Source: a virus
DNA length: 47,507 bases
Virus record (IMG/VR): IMGVR_UViG_3300044977_000069
Coordinates: 1 to 47,507 of that record
Reading direction: 5' to 3' (one strand)
Shown here: positions 8,507 through 16,761 of the stretch, one piece after another
How positions within the stretch are numbered: position 1 is the stretch's first letter
Layout of the letters: every line of letters starts with the position of its first letter
Notes under the pieces: model-generated
What the model was told of the DNA's origin: nothing
The model's database searches: none
Seen by the model: only the letters and a program-made list of their open reading frames with translations
Made by a program: the position numbers and the translations under genes

Positions 8507-8949
8507 CACGCCGCCTTCCAGTCCATCGAACGTAGCGCAGGCATTTCATCGGCCGCGCGCTGTATAACGCCCGCACAATCCTTGTCTTTCAATAGTCTAT
8601 AAGACTTTCCATCTATACCTACAAATTCGCCGCCAGCATAGCGGGGGAACCAGATCACATCGCCGACGCGCGGCTTCATGGAATCGTCCGGCCATGCTTC
8701 GTAGTTGAACGCCAACGGCGACATCGCAACGATGCGCGCAGCCTGCGAGGCGATCTGCATCCGCTCCCTGGTTTCATCGGTGAGGATGATCTTGACGTTC
8801 TTGCCAGTTGTCTCCGGCGCATTTGGCAAAATGACAACTAGATTGTACTCTACCGGGGTCAAACCCGGATTACACTCATCAAGCGCCGGAATATCGTTCA
8901 GCGCGACATCCCCGATCTTGCCGAGGTTCACGATTTCATGCTTAGCCAT
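8506..8949 (-). CDS. Phage GroES-like co-chaperonin
   Basis: 147 residues, ATG 8949 with one-base overlap to the previous stop. After a 30-residue N-terminal extension the protein follows the GroES fold order: TPVEYNLVVILPNAPETTG (first strand and base of the mobile loop region), IILTDETRERMQIASQAARI, then VAMSPLAFNYEAW, KPRVGDVIWFPRYAGGEF, and DGKSYRLLKDKDCAGVI. It would cap the host GroEL to fold a phage protein, most likely the coat protein given the head-gene context, as T4 gp31 does. It is longer than bacterial GroES (about 97 residues). It could bind GroEL or have lost that role. Confidence 0.8.
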   Translation of the reverse strand: MAKHEIVNLGKIGDVALNDIPALDECNPGLTPVEYNLVVILPNAPETTGKNVKIILTDETRERMQIASQAARIVAMSPLAFNYEAWPDDSMKPRVGDVIWFPRYAGGEFVGIDGKSYRLLKDKDCAGVIQRAADEMPALRSMDWKAA

Positions 8950-9275
8950 CAGCCGTATGTCTCCTTGAAGTCCTTCGGGTCCACTGTGGATAGGTAGTTG
9001 GCGTGGGTCGACTGAAGGAACGCCTCGTAAGCGTCGACCCGCGTATGCACTTCCTTGCGCAGGAGCATTAGCTCATCGGGTGTGAACGAGCCGGAGCGAA
9101 GGGCCGATTCCCACAGGCGCTCGTTTGCGGCGATACCGAGCGCGTAGGCCTTGGCGACCCAGCGACTCACCGGATGGGCGCACCAAAGTTCAAATTCCGA
9201 TGCTGTCGGGTTGTGGCGGACTTCGGCCGGGATCGGCGTCGGCAAACGCTCAAGCTTTGGAGCAGGCTGCCTCAT
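8949..9275 (-). CDS. Unknown head-operon protein
   Basis: 108 residues, mostly helical, with conserved-looking aromatic residues (SEFELWCAHPVSRWVAKAYA). The ATG overlaps the preceding stop by four bases (ATGA), and its own stop overlaps the GroES-like start. No family recognised. Confidence 0.65.
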   Translation of the reverse strand: MRQPAPKLERLPTPIPAEVRHNPTASEFELWCAHPVSRWVAKAYALGIAANERLWESALRSGSFTPDELMLLRKEVHTRVDAYEAFLQSTHANYLSTVDPKDFKETYG

Positions 9276-9493
9276 TGCCGGAACAGCCTTTTCGCATCAT
9301 CTTCCATGTAGATAGTGGCTTTCTGTGCCTCACCGAGCACAAGGCGCATATCCACAGGGCGCAGATAAACTTTAAGCCCCTTCGAGTCAGTCGCGGATGC
9401 AAGAACTGCGAGGAGCGCCTCGACCCATCTGGCCATGTCCTCTTTTTTAACCTCCGCTTCAGGCGGCTGCTGGCGCGGGTGCGACTGTGCCAT
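9272..9493 (-). CDS. Unknown small head-operon protein
   Basis: 73 residues. ATG 9493 overlaps the upstream TGA by one base. A polar, Pro/Gln-rich N-terminus leads into a helical core (MARWVEALLAVLASAT). The first residues (MAQS) resemble those of the next gene upstream, but the rest differs. No function can be assigned. Confidence 0.6.
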   Translation of the reverse strand: MAQSHPRQQPPEAEVKKEDMARWVEALLAVLASATDSKGLKVYLRPVDMRLVLGEAQKATIYMEDDAKRLFRQ

Positions 9494-9927
9494 CAGGGCG
9501 CTTCAAAACAGAGACGCATGCGCAGGGAGATATGCCACGTTGGGCACGTGGGGATTTCTGGCGGATTCTCCAGGAACGCGTCCGGATCGTGATATCCCCA
9601 GTCCAATTCGGGCTCTGCCCGCCACCAGAGCATCGCCGGACCATCGATCTGTTCGCGCAGAGCCTTAGCAGTCAGGAAACTCCCCTCAATCGCCTCCTCA
9701 ACGGTCTCGATGCGGTGAGACCTCTCATGCTCCCCTTTGACGGGGCCGTTGAGGATCGTGAGATGTGGCGTCTTGCGCGGTGTACAGGCGTACATTGAGT
9801 GGCCCGGGACCGTGTCGCAAAGCGCTTCGATGCGGCGCCGAAGGTCTTTAACTGAAGCCTTCTCCTCTGCGGAGAATTCCCTGTGCGGAACAGCCTCAAG
9901 GCCGTTGTGATGTCGCGACTGTGCCAT
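9493..9927 (-). CDS. Unknown protein overlapping the portal gene end
   Basis: 144 residues. Two ATGs lie close together (9933 and 9927). The second is preferred because AAGGAGG lies eight bases upstream of it and only two bases from the first. The N-terminal half has a charged helix (REFSAEEKASVKDLRRRIEA). The C-terminal half is aromatic (MLWWRAEPELDWGYHDPDAF). The gene begins inside the last 32 bases of the portal gene, which suggests coupling. The family is not recognised. Confidence 0.65.
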   Translation of the reverse strand: MAQSRHHNGLEAVPHREFSAEEKASVKDLRRRIEALCDTVPGHSMYACTPRKTPHLTILNGPVKGEHERSHRIETVEEAIEGSFLTAKALREQIDGPAMLWWRAEPELDWGYHDPDAFLENPPEIPTCPTWHISLRMRLCFEAP

Positions 9928-12151
9928 TGGCATCGCCTCCTTCTATCGGTTCGGGTGCGGGAAGGACGCCCTCGCGGGCTACGCGGTGCGCCTCTTGGTG
10001 GAAGCCATGCGTCTGCTCCGCCACTTCGCCCATCGTGCGCACGGTCTTGGCGTTGCGCTCGTTGGAGAGCGAGTGGAGCGCGGTCATCTCTGAGCCGAGA
10101 TGTTTGGCCTGCGCCTGCTTCAATGCAGCCGCAGCGGCCATATCCTGCGACTTGGCGATGGCCTCCGGATCTGGCGGCACAGTGGCCAGGAAACGCTCGG
10201 GACGGTCGACGTCGAGCACGTTGAGGGCTTCGGTCATGATCTCCTGCGCCGGCCCTGGCTGCGTCATTCCCGCGGCGATGCCGACAGGCGACTCACCCAA
10301 CTGGATCAGCGTCTGCACCCGCGCCATCTTCTGCATCTTCGTGACGACGGAAGGATCGGCGACCGGCTGGATATCCGTGCCATCACCGCTGAAGTCCTCG
10401 TCGAAGTTCCCGCCCGTGAGTTCGGCATACTCCTTGCGCTCGCGATCCGTCGCCCAGCGTTGCAGGCACTCATAGATCAGTCGGAACTCGTCCCGGAAGC
10501 CGCGGTACATGCGCTTGTAGATCGCGCTGAACACCTGCAGGGCTTGGTTCTGCAGGGCGAGTGTCGTCCCCACAGGAGCCGTAGAAGGCGCATCGCCCGT
10601 CACCACGTCCTTGACGCTGGAGATGTCCTTCGCGGCTGCGAGCAGCAGTTCCAGCATCTGCATCGTCACGGCGGAGGGCTTGGGCGTGGTGAACTCGAAG
10701 ATCGCCTGACGCAGATCAGGCCCGCTCGTGCTGACCGTCTGGTACTCGCCCGGCTGCTTGTACACCGCGCCGCCTTGGCCCGAGCCCTGCAGCCTGACAT
10801 TGGCCCCGATGAACCCTCCGCCGGCGATCTCCGCATTGCCGGCGTCAATCAGTTGGTTGATCGAGGTGTCGACACTGTCGGTGATCGCCTCCAGCAGCTT
10901 GGCGAGGCCGAGGCCGTAGAAGCGTCCCCTCGGATCGGGCAGGAACAGGAATGTCGGGAACGGCACCCAACGTTCAATGCGCGTCACCACGCCCGTTATG
11001 GAATCAAACGCGACGTCACGCAGCGTGAAGCCGGCCTGGATGCACATCGTCCGGCGCGTCTCGACGTCCACCGTGACGATGTAGGGCTCGGGCAATCCAT
11101 CCCCGTCCAGATCCTCAAGCCGGTGCTGCTCGATCCATTTGCGTGACGCCTCGGGGTCTTCCCCGACCACCGCGAGATGCTCGTCACGATAAAGGCCGGC
11201 GCGAATCCCTCCTTCGATCTCGTAGGGGTAGATGTCGTAGTCCTGCGTGATGCGGGGGCAGCGCTTCAGCGACTTGGTCTGGTTCGATACCGTCAGGCGC
11301 ATGGCGGACGCGTAATCGCTGCGGACCCCCTCCGGACCCATGTACACTTTCTTGAAGCCCATGCCTGTAACAGGGCTCTCCATCAGGAGGAGGTCGGTTT
11401 CCCCTTCCCAATCGTCCATCCGGTAGAAGATCACGAAGTTGAGGTAATGCGCGACGCGTTGGCCTCTCGCCTGTCGCGCCTTGGCCTGCAGGTCGGCCAT
11501 GTTCTCGGCCTTCTGGTCGGCGTGGACGGCTTGGGCCGATTGTTGGGCATCCTGCGGGCTCTGAGGCGCAGGGCCTTCCTTGGCGATCTGTAGCGGGCTC
11601 GGCTGCATCGGAGGGGCCGAGAACGTCTTCACGCCGACGACCTTGTCGCCCTTGATCAGTTCCGGCGTGGCGCGGGCGTTGAATTGCGTGACGGCGCTGG
11701 TCAGGATCGGATAGTTGACGTCGCTTGCGTTGGCGAACGGATATTCCTTCTCGGAATCGTCCTCGTCACGCTCCTGCGTCGCCAGCAGAAGGCCGCGCTC
11801 GGCAACATCGACCCATCCCTGACGGGAGCCTTGGTCTATCTGCCATTCACGGACGGCGGCGTTACCGATCCGGTCGACCACCGCTGCGTCGAGGAGGTCC
11901 GAGATGTCGCCTCCCTTCGTGGCGAGCCGATAGAGGAAAGCGAGGTTGTCAGGAAAAGCCGCAGCTTCCTGCGCTTCGCCCTCCGGCTCTTCTGGAGCCA
12001 TTCCATCGGCGACATCTGGTTCATCGGATTTCAGGAACCTCCGTGCGAGCGCCTTCTGATCAGGGAACATGCCCAGAGAGGCGCGCGGGGTGTCGACCGG
12101 ATAGACCTGTCTCGTCTTGAGCCCGAGCATGTCTCCGCGTTCACGCGCCAT
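9896..12151 (-). CDS. Portal protein
   Basis: 751 residues, close to the length of P22 portal (725). ATG 12151 overlaps the upstream stop by one base. Diagnostic segments are YPFANASDVNYPILTSAV with FNARATPELI near residues 130-160, the stem/clip region YRMDDWEGETDLLLMESP, LSVSNQ-type core strands, and the helical barrel near the C-terminus with long Ala/Gln/Glu helices (MAAAAALKQAQAKHLGSE). The protein forms the dodecameric DNA channel at one head vertex, binds terminase during packaging and the connector afterwards. The C-terminal coiled-coil barrel is as expected for P22-like phages. Confidence 0.85.
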   Translation of the reverse strand: MARERGDMLGLKTRQVYPVDTPRASLGMFPDQKALARRFLKSDEPDVADGMAPEEPEGEAQEAAAFPDNLAFLYRLATKGGDISDLLDAAVVDRIGNAAVREWQIDQGSRQGWVDVAERGLLLATQERDEDDSEKEYPFANASDVNYPILTSAVTQFNARATPELIKGDKVVGVKTFSAPPMQPSPLQIAKEGPAPQSPQDAQQSAQAVHADQKAENMADLQAKARQARGQRVAHYLNFVIFYRMDDWEGETDLLLMESPVTGMGFKKVYMGPEGVRSDYASAMRLTVSNQTKSLKRCPRITQDYDIYPYEIEGGIRAGLYRDEHLAVVGEDPEASRKWIEQHRLEDLDGDGLPEPYIVTVDVETRRTMCIQAGFTLRDVAFDSITGVVTRIERWVPFPTFLFLPDPRGRFYGLGLAKLLEAITDSVDTSINQLIDAGNAEIAGGGFIGANVRLQGSGQGGAVYKQPGEYQTVSTSGPDLRQAIFEFTTPKPSAVTMQMLELLLAAAKDISSVKDVVTGDAPSTAPVGTTLALQNQALQVFSAIYKRMYRGFRDEFRLIYECLQRWATDRERKEYAELTGGNFDEDFSGDGTDIQPVADPSVVTKMQKMARVQTLIQLGESPVGIAAGMTQPGPAQEIMTEALNVLDVDRPERFLATVPPDPEAIAKSQDMAAAAALKQAQAKHLGSEMTALHSLSNERNAKTVRTMGEVAEQTHGFHQEAHRVAREGVLPAPEPIEGGDANGTVATSQRP

Positions 12152-12399
12152 CAGGCTCCCTCAGGTCCAGTCGGACTGTCATCGATATCGTGCATCCGAG
12201 CAACAACGTCGGCTTGGAGCTTGAGACAGGCCATCGACAGCGACCCCAGATTGATGCCGGACGACCAGCACGTAGACCAACCGTCATTGATGCGAACCAT
12301 GCACACCACGCCATCAAGACCCTCCCAATTAGCGACCTGCGCCAGGAGAGCCGAAGGCGTTGTGGTTTCGGGATGAAGAATGGCCACCTTGCTCGACAT
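12151..12399 (-). CDS. Unknown small protein upstream of portal
   Basis: 82 residues, with one-base stop/start overlaps on both sides. The core DGVVCMVRINDGWSTCWSSG and a following helix (LSMACLKLQADVVARM) look like a compact alpha/beta domain. It belongs to the accessory gene cluster between terminase and portal. No family recognised. Confidence 0.65.
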   Translation of the reverse strand: MSSKVAILHPETTTPSALLAQVANWEGLDGVVCMVRINDGWSTCWSSGINLGSLSMACLKLQADVVARMHDIDDSPTGPEGA

Positions 12400-12641
12400 C
12401 AGCGCTTCAGCGCCTCATCGAATGATCCCGCCCCGCTCGGTCGTGCTTCGGCCGTCCGCAGCTTGGCGAGCGCCTGCGTCAGCGCTTTGACGACCTTCTC
12501 AGCCTCGGAGCGCTGAAGTGTTACACCTGTCGCGCCCGGAGAGAGCGCGCCTGTAACAGTCAGGACGATGGCTGTAACACCAAACTCGACCTCGACCTTG
12601 CCTCCAGCTTCAGGGGAGACGGCTTCCTTGCGGGCGCTCAT
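12399..12641 (-). CDS. Unknown small protein
   Basis: 80 residues, ATGA overlap with the upstream gene. A predicted strand-rich part (VEVEFGVTAIVLTVTG) is followed by a helix (SEAEKVVKALTQALAKLRTA). Function unknown. Confidence 0.6.
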   Translation of the reverse strand: MSARKEAVSPEAGGKVEVEFGVTAIVLTVTGALSPGATGVTLQRSEAEKVVKALTQALAKLRTAEARPSGAGSFDEALKR

Positions 12642-12850
12642 TGATGCATCTCGCGCAGGTCTATGAAGTAGCCTTCGTCATCCTTCTGGATGCGGATACC
12701 ATCCGCCGGAACGGGCCAGAACTTTATCTCTTCATCGGGGGCCTGAAGAGCGAACCCAGGCCAGCCGGTCGCGCTCCAGTCCAAGGACTCCGCTTCCCTC
12801 CAGTTCATAGAGAGAAGCCTGTATTTGACGGGTTCCTCTAGGGCACTCAT
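12638..12850 (-). CDS. Unknown small protein
   Basis: 70 residues, ATGA overlap at both ends of the gene. It is rich in Trp and acidic residues (WREAESLDWSATGWPGF). No known domain. Confidence 0.6.
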   Translation of the reverse strand: MSALEEPVKYRLLSMNWREAESLDWSATGWPGFALQAPDEEIKFWPVPADGIRIQKDDEGYFIDLREMHQ

Positions 12851-13074
12851 TGGGCGTCGTCCCTGATTTCGGCTGCGAGACGCGGCCCCACGTCTCCGTA
12901 GCAGCGATACACCTCGCGTCCTTCTGCATCATGCTCGACGAAGGCGAAGGCCGTTCCCCCGAGGTGCTCGATCGTATCCGGCCGGAATGACATGATCTGT
13001 CCGGAAGCCTCCACGGAAAGCCTCGCCGCAAGCTCCATCAGCGCCGCCTCACTCAGGTCGGTGTTGTACTTCAT
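12847..13074 (-). CDS. Unknown small protein
   Basis: 75 residues from ATG 13074, which overlaps the upstream TGA by four bases. A TTG two codons earlier is less likely. The helix AALMELAARLSVEASGQ is followed by a beta-like FAFVEHDAEGREVYRCYG. Function unknown. Confidence 0.6.
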   Translation of the reverse strand: MKYNTDLSEAALMELAARLSVEASGQIMSFRPDTIEHLGGTAFAFVEHDAEGREVYRCYGDVGPRLAAEIRDDAQ

Positions 13075-13379
13075 CGCCAAGTCGCCTGTGCGCGGGACTT
13101 GTTGGCGCGCTGGACGATGCGGCGTTGGCCTTCGGCGTCCTCAAGCTTGTCCCAGGCCGTGCCTTCCCAATCTCGCGGGGCCATGTCGTGCTGACATGCG
13201 CCGCGGATGTCGCCGATCCAGTCGGCAGCCGAACCTTCGTACTTGGTAGGCCCTTCGGGAAGGTCCATTCGCATGGGCTCGTTACGCACAGGGCTCTCCA
13301 TGGTTGACCGTACGAGCGCGGAGAGGAACTCCGCGAAATCCGGAGTGCTGCGCTCTCCAAGCGGCTCGGATATAGGCAA
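13071..13379 (-). CDS. Unknown small protein, start uncertain
   Basis: 102 residues if begun at TTG 13379, 76 if begun at ATG 13301. The segment STPDFAEFLSALVRST, upstream of the ATG, uses G/C-ending codons like its neighbours. The competing upstream frame (13282-13623) looks less coding over the same bases. No convincing ribosome site precedes either start. The N-terminal part may therefore be translated after a frameshift from the upstream gene. The C-terminal part (ADWIGDIRGACQHDMAPRDW) is clearly coding. Confidence 0.55.
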   Translation of the reverse strand: MPISEPLGERSTPDFAEFLSALVRSTMESPVRNEPMRMDLPEGPTKYEGSAADWIGDIRGACQHDMAPRDWEGTAWDKLEDAEGQRRIVQRANKSRAQATWR

Positions 13380-13623
13380 TAGCTGCAGTGCTCAGACCTG
13401 CCGAGGGATTTCGAATGATCCAGTCCGCAATGACGGAGGGCCAAAGGCCCATACGCCCTTGAGAGTAATTCCTGATCCCTTCCCTCACCGCTGCGTCGAC
13501 CTCACGTTCACGGGCCATACGATCAGCCGTCGCGTTGAACGAGAACTCCCTCAACGCCTGCTCGACACCTTCGGAGATTTCCGCTCGGTGCTTGCCGACG
13601 AACTGTCCCACGGCGTTACGCAT
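13282..13623 (-). CDS. Unknown helical protein with long 3' overlap
   Basis: 113 residues. ATG 13623 has GGGAG six bases upstream and overlaps the previous stop by eight bases. The coding character is good through MGLWPSVIADWIIRNP (a helix-turn-helix-like stretch) but declines over the last 30 codons, where the next gene's frame looks better. The true end may be shorter if a frameshift joins it to the gene at 13071. Function unknown. Confidence 0.55.
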   Translation of the reverse strand: MRNAVGQFVGKHRAEISEGVEQALREFSFNATADRMAREREVDAAVREGIRNYSQGRMGLWPSVIADWIIRNPSAGLSTAAIAYIRAAWRAQHSGFRGVPLRARTVNHGEPCA

Positions 13624-13831
13624 TGGGGGCTCCCAGCCAATCAGCGAGCCTCTGACGGAGACGTTGAAAGAAGGTCGGCCTCGGCGTGAACATGCGCGGA
13701 TCAAACAGCATCGGCTCGTCTTTCACCGGAGCGAGGCGATAGCGACGAGCAGCAGCGATGGGCTCGTCACTCACCGCGTAGGTGAAGCGCGAACCTTCGA
13801 CCGCTTCCGAGAACGACGTGTGATCACGCAT
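13616..13831 (-). CDS. Unknown small protein
   Basis: 71 residues, ATG 13831 with GAGGAG upstream and an eight-base overlap with the previous gene. Tyr- and Arg-rich; the C-terminus TFFQRLRQRLADWLGAP could form an amphipathic helix. No family recognised. Confidence 0.6.
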   Translation of the reverse strand: MRDHTSFSEAVEGSRFTYAVSDEPIAAARRYRLAPVKDEPMLFDPRMFTPRPTFFQRLRQRLADWLGAPNA

Positions 13832-14039
13832 TGTCGATCAGCTCCTCGACTGAATGCCAGCGGTAGGGATCGGGCGGCGCTACTACGACAAGCCGCACCC
13901 TCAGATAAGGGCACAGCCCGAACTCAGCTTGGAAGGAGGACCGCATGGCGTCCAAAGTGTCCTGGCTGAAGTCTCTGGCCTTCGTGAGAAGGGCCGTCTG
14001 CTGATCCGTATCAAACAGGCGTCCAAATTCGTCCGACAT
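13824..14039 (-). CDS. Unknown small protein after terminase
   Basis: 71 residues from ATG 14039 (MSDEFGRLFDTDQQTALL). The frame stays open further upstream into the terminase gene, so a TTG at 14099 is an alternative start. A helix (TLDAMRSSFQAEFGLCP) precedes a strand (LRVRLVVVAPPD). Function unknown. Confidence 0.55.
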   Translation of the reverse strand: MSDEFGRLFDTDQQTALLTKARDFSQDTLDAMRSSFQAEFGLCPYLRVRLVVVAPPDPYRWHSVEELIDNA

Positions 14040-14101
14040 CGTCGCTAGGCCCTTGACCTCTGAAACTGTGAGAATGTCATGAGCCGGTGCGTCGGACAAG
14101 G

Positions 14102-15709
14102 TCAGTAGCCGGTGCGCGAATTGCGCCGTCCACGCTTGCGGTCCGGCCGCACTATCGCGGCGTTTAGCTTCACGGCAAATGGGACAGCCCACGTGAGCGC
14201 AGCGGCGTCACCCAGGTCCGGAGACGCTCCGATCCGCTTCTTGATCGCCGCCTTTTCCTCCAGCACCAACTCATTCGACGTGTTGTAACGCGTCTTGCCG
14301 TCGCCCCACTCTGCAGCGGTCAGATCGGCCTGTAACGAATCGTCGTCCGGAATCTGCACCGGCAGGTCGCCATCGAACCACTGGCGCATCAGGTCGTACA
14401 TCTCGGCCCGGCGATTGAAGTACACGTCGTCTCCCGTTGGCCCCTTGCTGATCGGATTGGATCCGAAGTCCACGGCCGTCAGGATATCGCCATAGCCCCA
14501 ATCCATCAGCAGGTCGTACACGCCTGCGCCGTTCGAGCCGACGTCGATGTTCACCAGATCCGGCTTGATCCGATCGATCCGCGCCGCGACCTGTGACGCG
14601 ACATATGTAACAGATCCGCCAGGGTCCATGCGCTCGGCGATGCGTTCGCCCAACCTCCGGCCACAGCGATCGATGATGCCGACCTTGTCGCCAGAGCGGG
14701 CGGGGTCGATGCCGAGGATGACTGGCCCGGCACCGATGATGGTTTCTGCAGGGCGTCTGGCGCGCAGGACGCTTGTAGCTGGAATGAAGCTGTTACCGCT
14801 GGACTGGAACGCTTCGTCGAAGGTCGCGGGATACTCCTGCATGAACTTCCAGCAGGGGCGGTCGCTCGGCGCGCTGATGGAGTTGGCAAGCTCCCGGTTC
14901 TTCAGAAAGACCCAATAGAGCTGTTCCCACGTTAGGTCGTGGGCGCGGGCGTATTCGTACCACTCGATGGAGGGCTGCCAATCTGGCGGGCATTCCCGCT
15001 CGTAATCCTCGCTCCAGTGCCATGGGATGAAGATAGCTTCGTAGTCCGAATTCCCCCTTATCGCGGCTTGGCACAGATGATAGAACATGTTGCCAACGCC
15101 GTTGGCTGTGCTTTCAAGGATAATCTCCGTCCCCTGAGCATCACCGACCGTCTGGAATGCGCCCGTTACATGTTCTTGTGCGTTAGGCCAGAAGGCCGAT
15201 TCGGATCCATGAAACAACTGGAACGTCGCAGATCGGCCCGTTTCTTTGGTTCCAGCGGTCGATACTTGATACCCGCAGTCATTATGCTCGAACCGCAATT
15301 CCTTCGCGTTCGCGGCTTTCGTGGCCGGCTTCAGGTACTGGATCGGGTGAAGCTGGTGGAACCGCTGCGCCATGCCGAACAGGTTGTCTGTGGCTGGCTG
15401 CTCGTGCGTCAGGATGAAGGCCCGCATGGCGCGGTGCGTCGACCACAGGCGATGATAGAACCGCGCCTGAATGTAGGTGCTACAGCCTCCTTGGCGACCC
15501 TTGAGGATAATGGCGCGTACGCGGCCCGTCCTGGCTCGCTGCGCCTCAAGCCGCTGGTGGATGTGACGCTGCGTGCGGTTGAGCACGAGCGGCTTGATCG
15601 CCCCGTCTTTCGCTCGGATGAACAGCGCCTTGGACGCGAACACCGGCATATCCGCCTGCAAGCGCGACAGACCGTCCAGAACCTGGGGATCGAGGTTAGC
15701 CAGCGTCAC
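14102..15709 (-). CDS. terL: Terminase large subunit
   Basis: 535 residues, GTG start overlapping the small-subunit gene by 14 bases. The N-terminal ATPase has a Walker A-like KGRQGGCST (70-78) and a Walker B-like EIILES (195-200) with the coupling residues TANG. The C-terminal RNase H-like nuclease shows LGIDPARSGDK (Asp about 335), LVNIDVGSNG (Asp about 389) and DLGDAAALTWA (Asp about 498/501). It cuts concatemeric DNA and drives packaging through the portal. The Walker A loop lacks the usual GKS/T lysine; the lysine at 70, before GRQ, may replace it, as in other terminases. Confidence 0.93.
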   Translation of the reverse strand: MTLANLDPQVLDGLSRLQADMPVFASKALFIRAKDGAIKPLVLNRTQRHIHQRLEAQRARTGRVRAIILKGRQGGCSTYIQARFYHRLWSTHRAMRAFILTHEQPATDNLFGMAQRFHQLHPIQYLKPATKAANAKELRFEHNDCGYQVSTAGTKETGRSATFQLFHGSESAFWPNAQEHVTGAFQTVGDAQGTEIILESTANGVGNMFYHLCQAAIRGNSDYEAIFIPWHWSEDYERECPPDWQPSIEWYEYARAHDLTWEQLYWVFLKNRELANSISAPSDRPCWKFMQEYPATFDEAFQSSGNSFIPATSVLRARRPAETIIGAGPVILGIDPARSGDKVGIIDRCGRRLGERIAERMDPGGSVTYVASQVAARIDRIKPDLVNIDVGSNGAGVYDLLMDWGYGDILTAVDFGSNPISKGPTGDDVYFNRRAEMYDLMRQWFDGDLPVQIPDDDSLQADLTAAEWGDGKTRYNTSNELVLEEKAAIKKRIGASPDLGDAAALTWAVPFAVKLNAAIVRPDRKRGRRNSRTGY

Positions 15710-16211
15710 GCTGCTTGGAGATCTCCATCAGGGCGCCGAGAAGATCAGCCGCCGCAGGAGCCACGTCATGCTCTTGCTGGATTTTCTCGCCGTACTTCTT
15801 GGGGGCGAGCTTTCCCGCGTACCACTTGCGAGCGTCGATCCGCAGGCGCGAGCGCTGGACGTGCTCGCCATTGAGAACCCAGCCGATCGTTTGGTCGTCG
15901 GCGTCCTTGCGTTCCATCCAGTCGTTCGAGGCATCATCAGCGATGTCGAGGATTTCATCGGTGATCGTGTCGGCCTGCGCCTCTCTGGCGCGCGCGTATT
16001 GCTCGCGGAAGATGCGGTGATTTTCGTCAGCCAGCCACCGACAAACGGTAGCGACATGTGGCATGTGCTCGTCACAGCAGATTGAACGCAGGCTCTCACC
16101 CTCGGCGAGGCGGTTACAAATCTGGTCGGCCAACTCCTGCGTGAAACGGATTGCGGGCGAGGGCTTTGCCGTCACGGAATTAGGTGCAGTGTTACGCGGT
16201 TTCTTCGTCAC
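15696..16211 (-). CDS. terS: Terminase small subunit (Sf6-like)
   Basis: 171 residues, ATG overlapping the previous stop by four bases. The N-terminal helix-turn-helix TQELADQICNRLAEGESLRS with ICCDEHMPHVATVCRWLAD binds the packaging site. The central helices FREQYARAREAQADTITDEI form the oligomer ring. RSRLRIDARKWYAGKLAPKK near the C-terminus is the family signature. It recruits the large subunit to phage DNA. Confidence 0.92.
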   Translation of the reverse strand: MTKKPRNTAPNSVTAKPSPAIRFTQELADQICNRLAEGESLRSICCDEHMPHVATVCRWLADENHRIFREQYARAREAQADTITDEILDIADDASNDWMERKDADDQTIGWVLNGEHVQRSRLRIDARKWYAGKLAPKKYGEKIQQEHDVAPAAADLLGALMEISKQRDAG

Positions 16212-16648
16212 AGCGAACGCTCGGGCGAATAGGGGACGTAGTCGATCTCTATCAGCAATGGAGGAATTCCCCTTAAAATAGCATCGCTGATGCGTCGTTG
16301 GGTCTCTGCGATTGCCTTCAGGATCTCGGCGCTCGGTTCGCTAGGTAGCGGTTCGATGGGCTCGATGGTGACTTTCGTCATCTGCACCGCATCACCGACC
16401 GCGAGCGTCGCGCGATTTGCTTTGGCTGATTTGCTCAGGCGCCGCTCTGGGGCTCTGAGGCCTGTTACAGGACTGAGGGTGCGATTGTACCAGCGGGCGG
16501 AGAGAAGATCGCTGATGGCGATGACATTGGGCGTGGCGACGCAACTGGAGGGTGTGAGGCTGTCCTCAACTGAGGCGCGGGATTGGCCGCATTTCACGCA
16601 CCAGTCGAATACGCCCCATTCGTGGTCTGCGTCACGCGGTTTCGTCAC
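16208..16648 (-). CDS. Unknown protein with CxxC motif
   Basis: 146 residues from GTG 16648, chosen because AAGG lies eight bases upstream and the GTGA overlaps the small gene before it. The N-terminus HEWGVFDWCVKCGQSR with a Cys about 17 residues later resembles short zinc-binding segments common in phage proteins. The C-terminal half is helical (SAEILKAIAETQRRISDA). Function unknown. Confidence 0.65.
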   Translation of the reverse strand: MTKPRDADHEWGVFDWCVKCGQSRASVEDSLTPSSCVATPNVIAISDLLSARWYNRTLSPVTGLRAPERRLSKSAKANRATLAVGDAVQMTKVTIEPIEPLPSEPSAEILKAIAETQRRISDAILRGIPPLLIEIDYVPYSPERSL

Positions 16649-16761
16649 GGAATTGGCCTTGGGGATTCGTGAGGGGGAATTTCGTGATGGCGGTTCCAGG
16701 TCGAGTCGTCGGCCAAAATGACGACCCGATGGCCCCAACGTCTTAGGTCTGCTGCGATCAT
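16645..16761 (-). CDS. Unknown 38-residue protein
   Basis: A short frame from ATG 16761 to TGA 16645 exactly fills the gap between its neighbours, with an ATGA overlap at its start and a GTGA overlap at its end. The sequence reads IAADLRRWGHRVVILADDS then a His/Pro-rich tail. The first part looks like a beta-alpha-beta start. Function unknown; the junctions are the main support. Confidence 0.6.
   Translation of the reverse strand: MIAADLRRWGHRVVILADDSTWNRHHEIPPHESPRPIP

Noticed and set aside
8082-9356. Near-matches to DnaA boxes (about 8082, 8981 and 9347)
   Set aside because: Each has at least one mismatch, they lie far apart within head genes and show no AT-rich partner.
10100-11146. A 348-codon plus-strand frame opposite the portal gene
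   Set aside because: Antisense shadow; the portal frame has clear family motifs.
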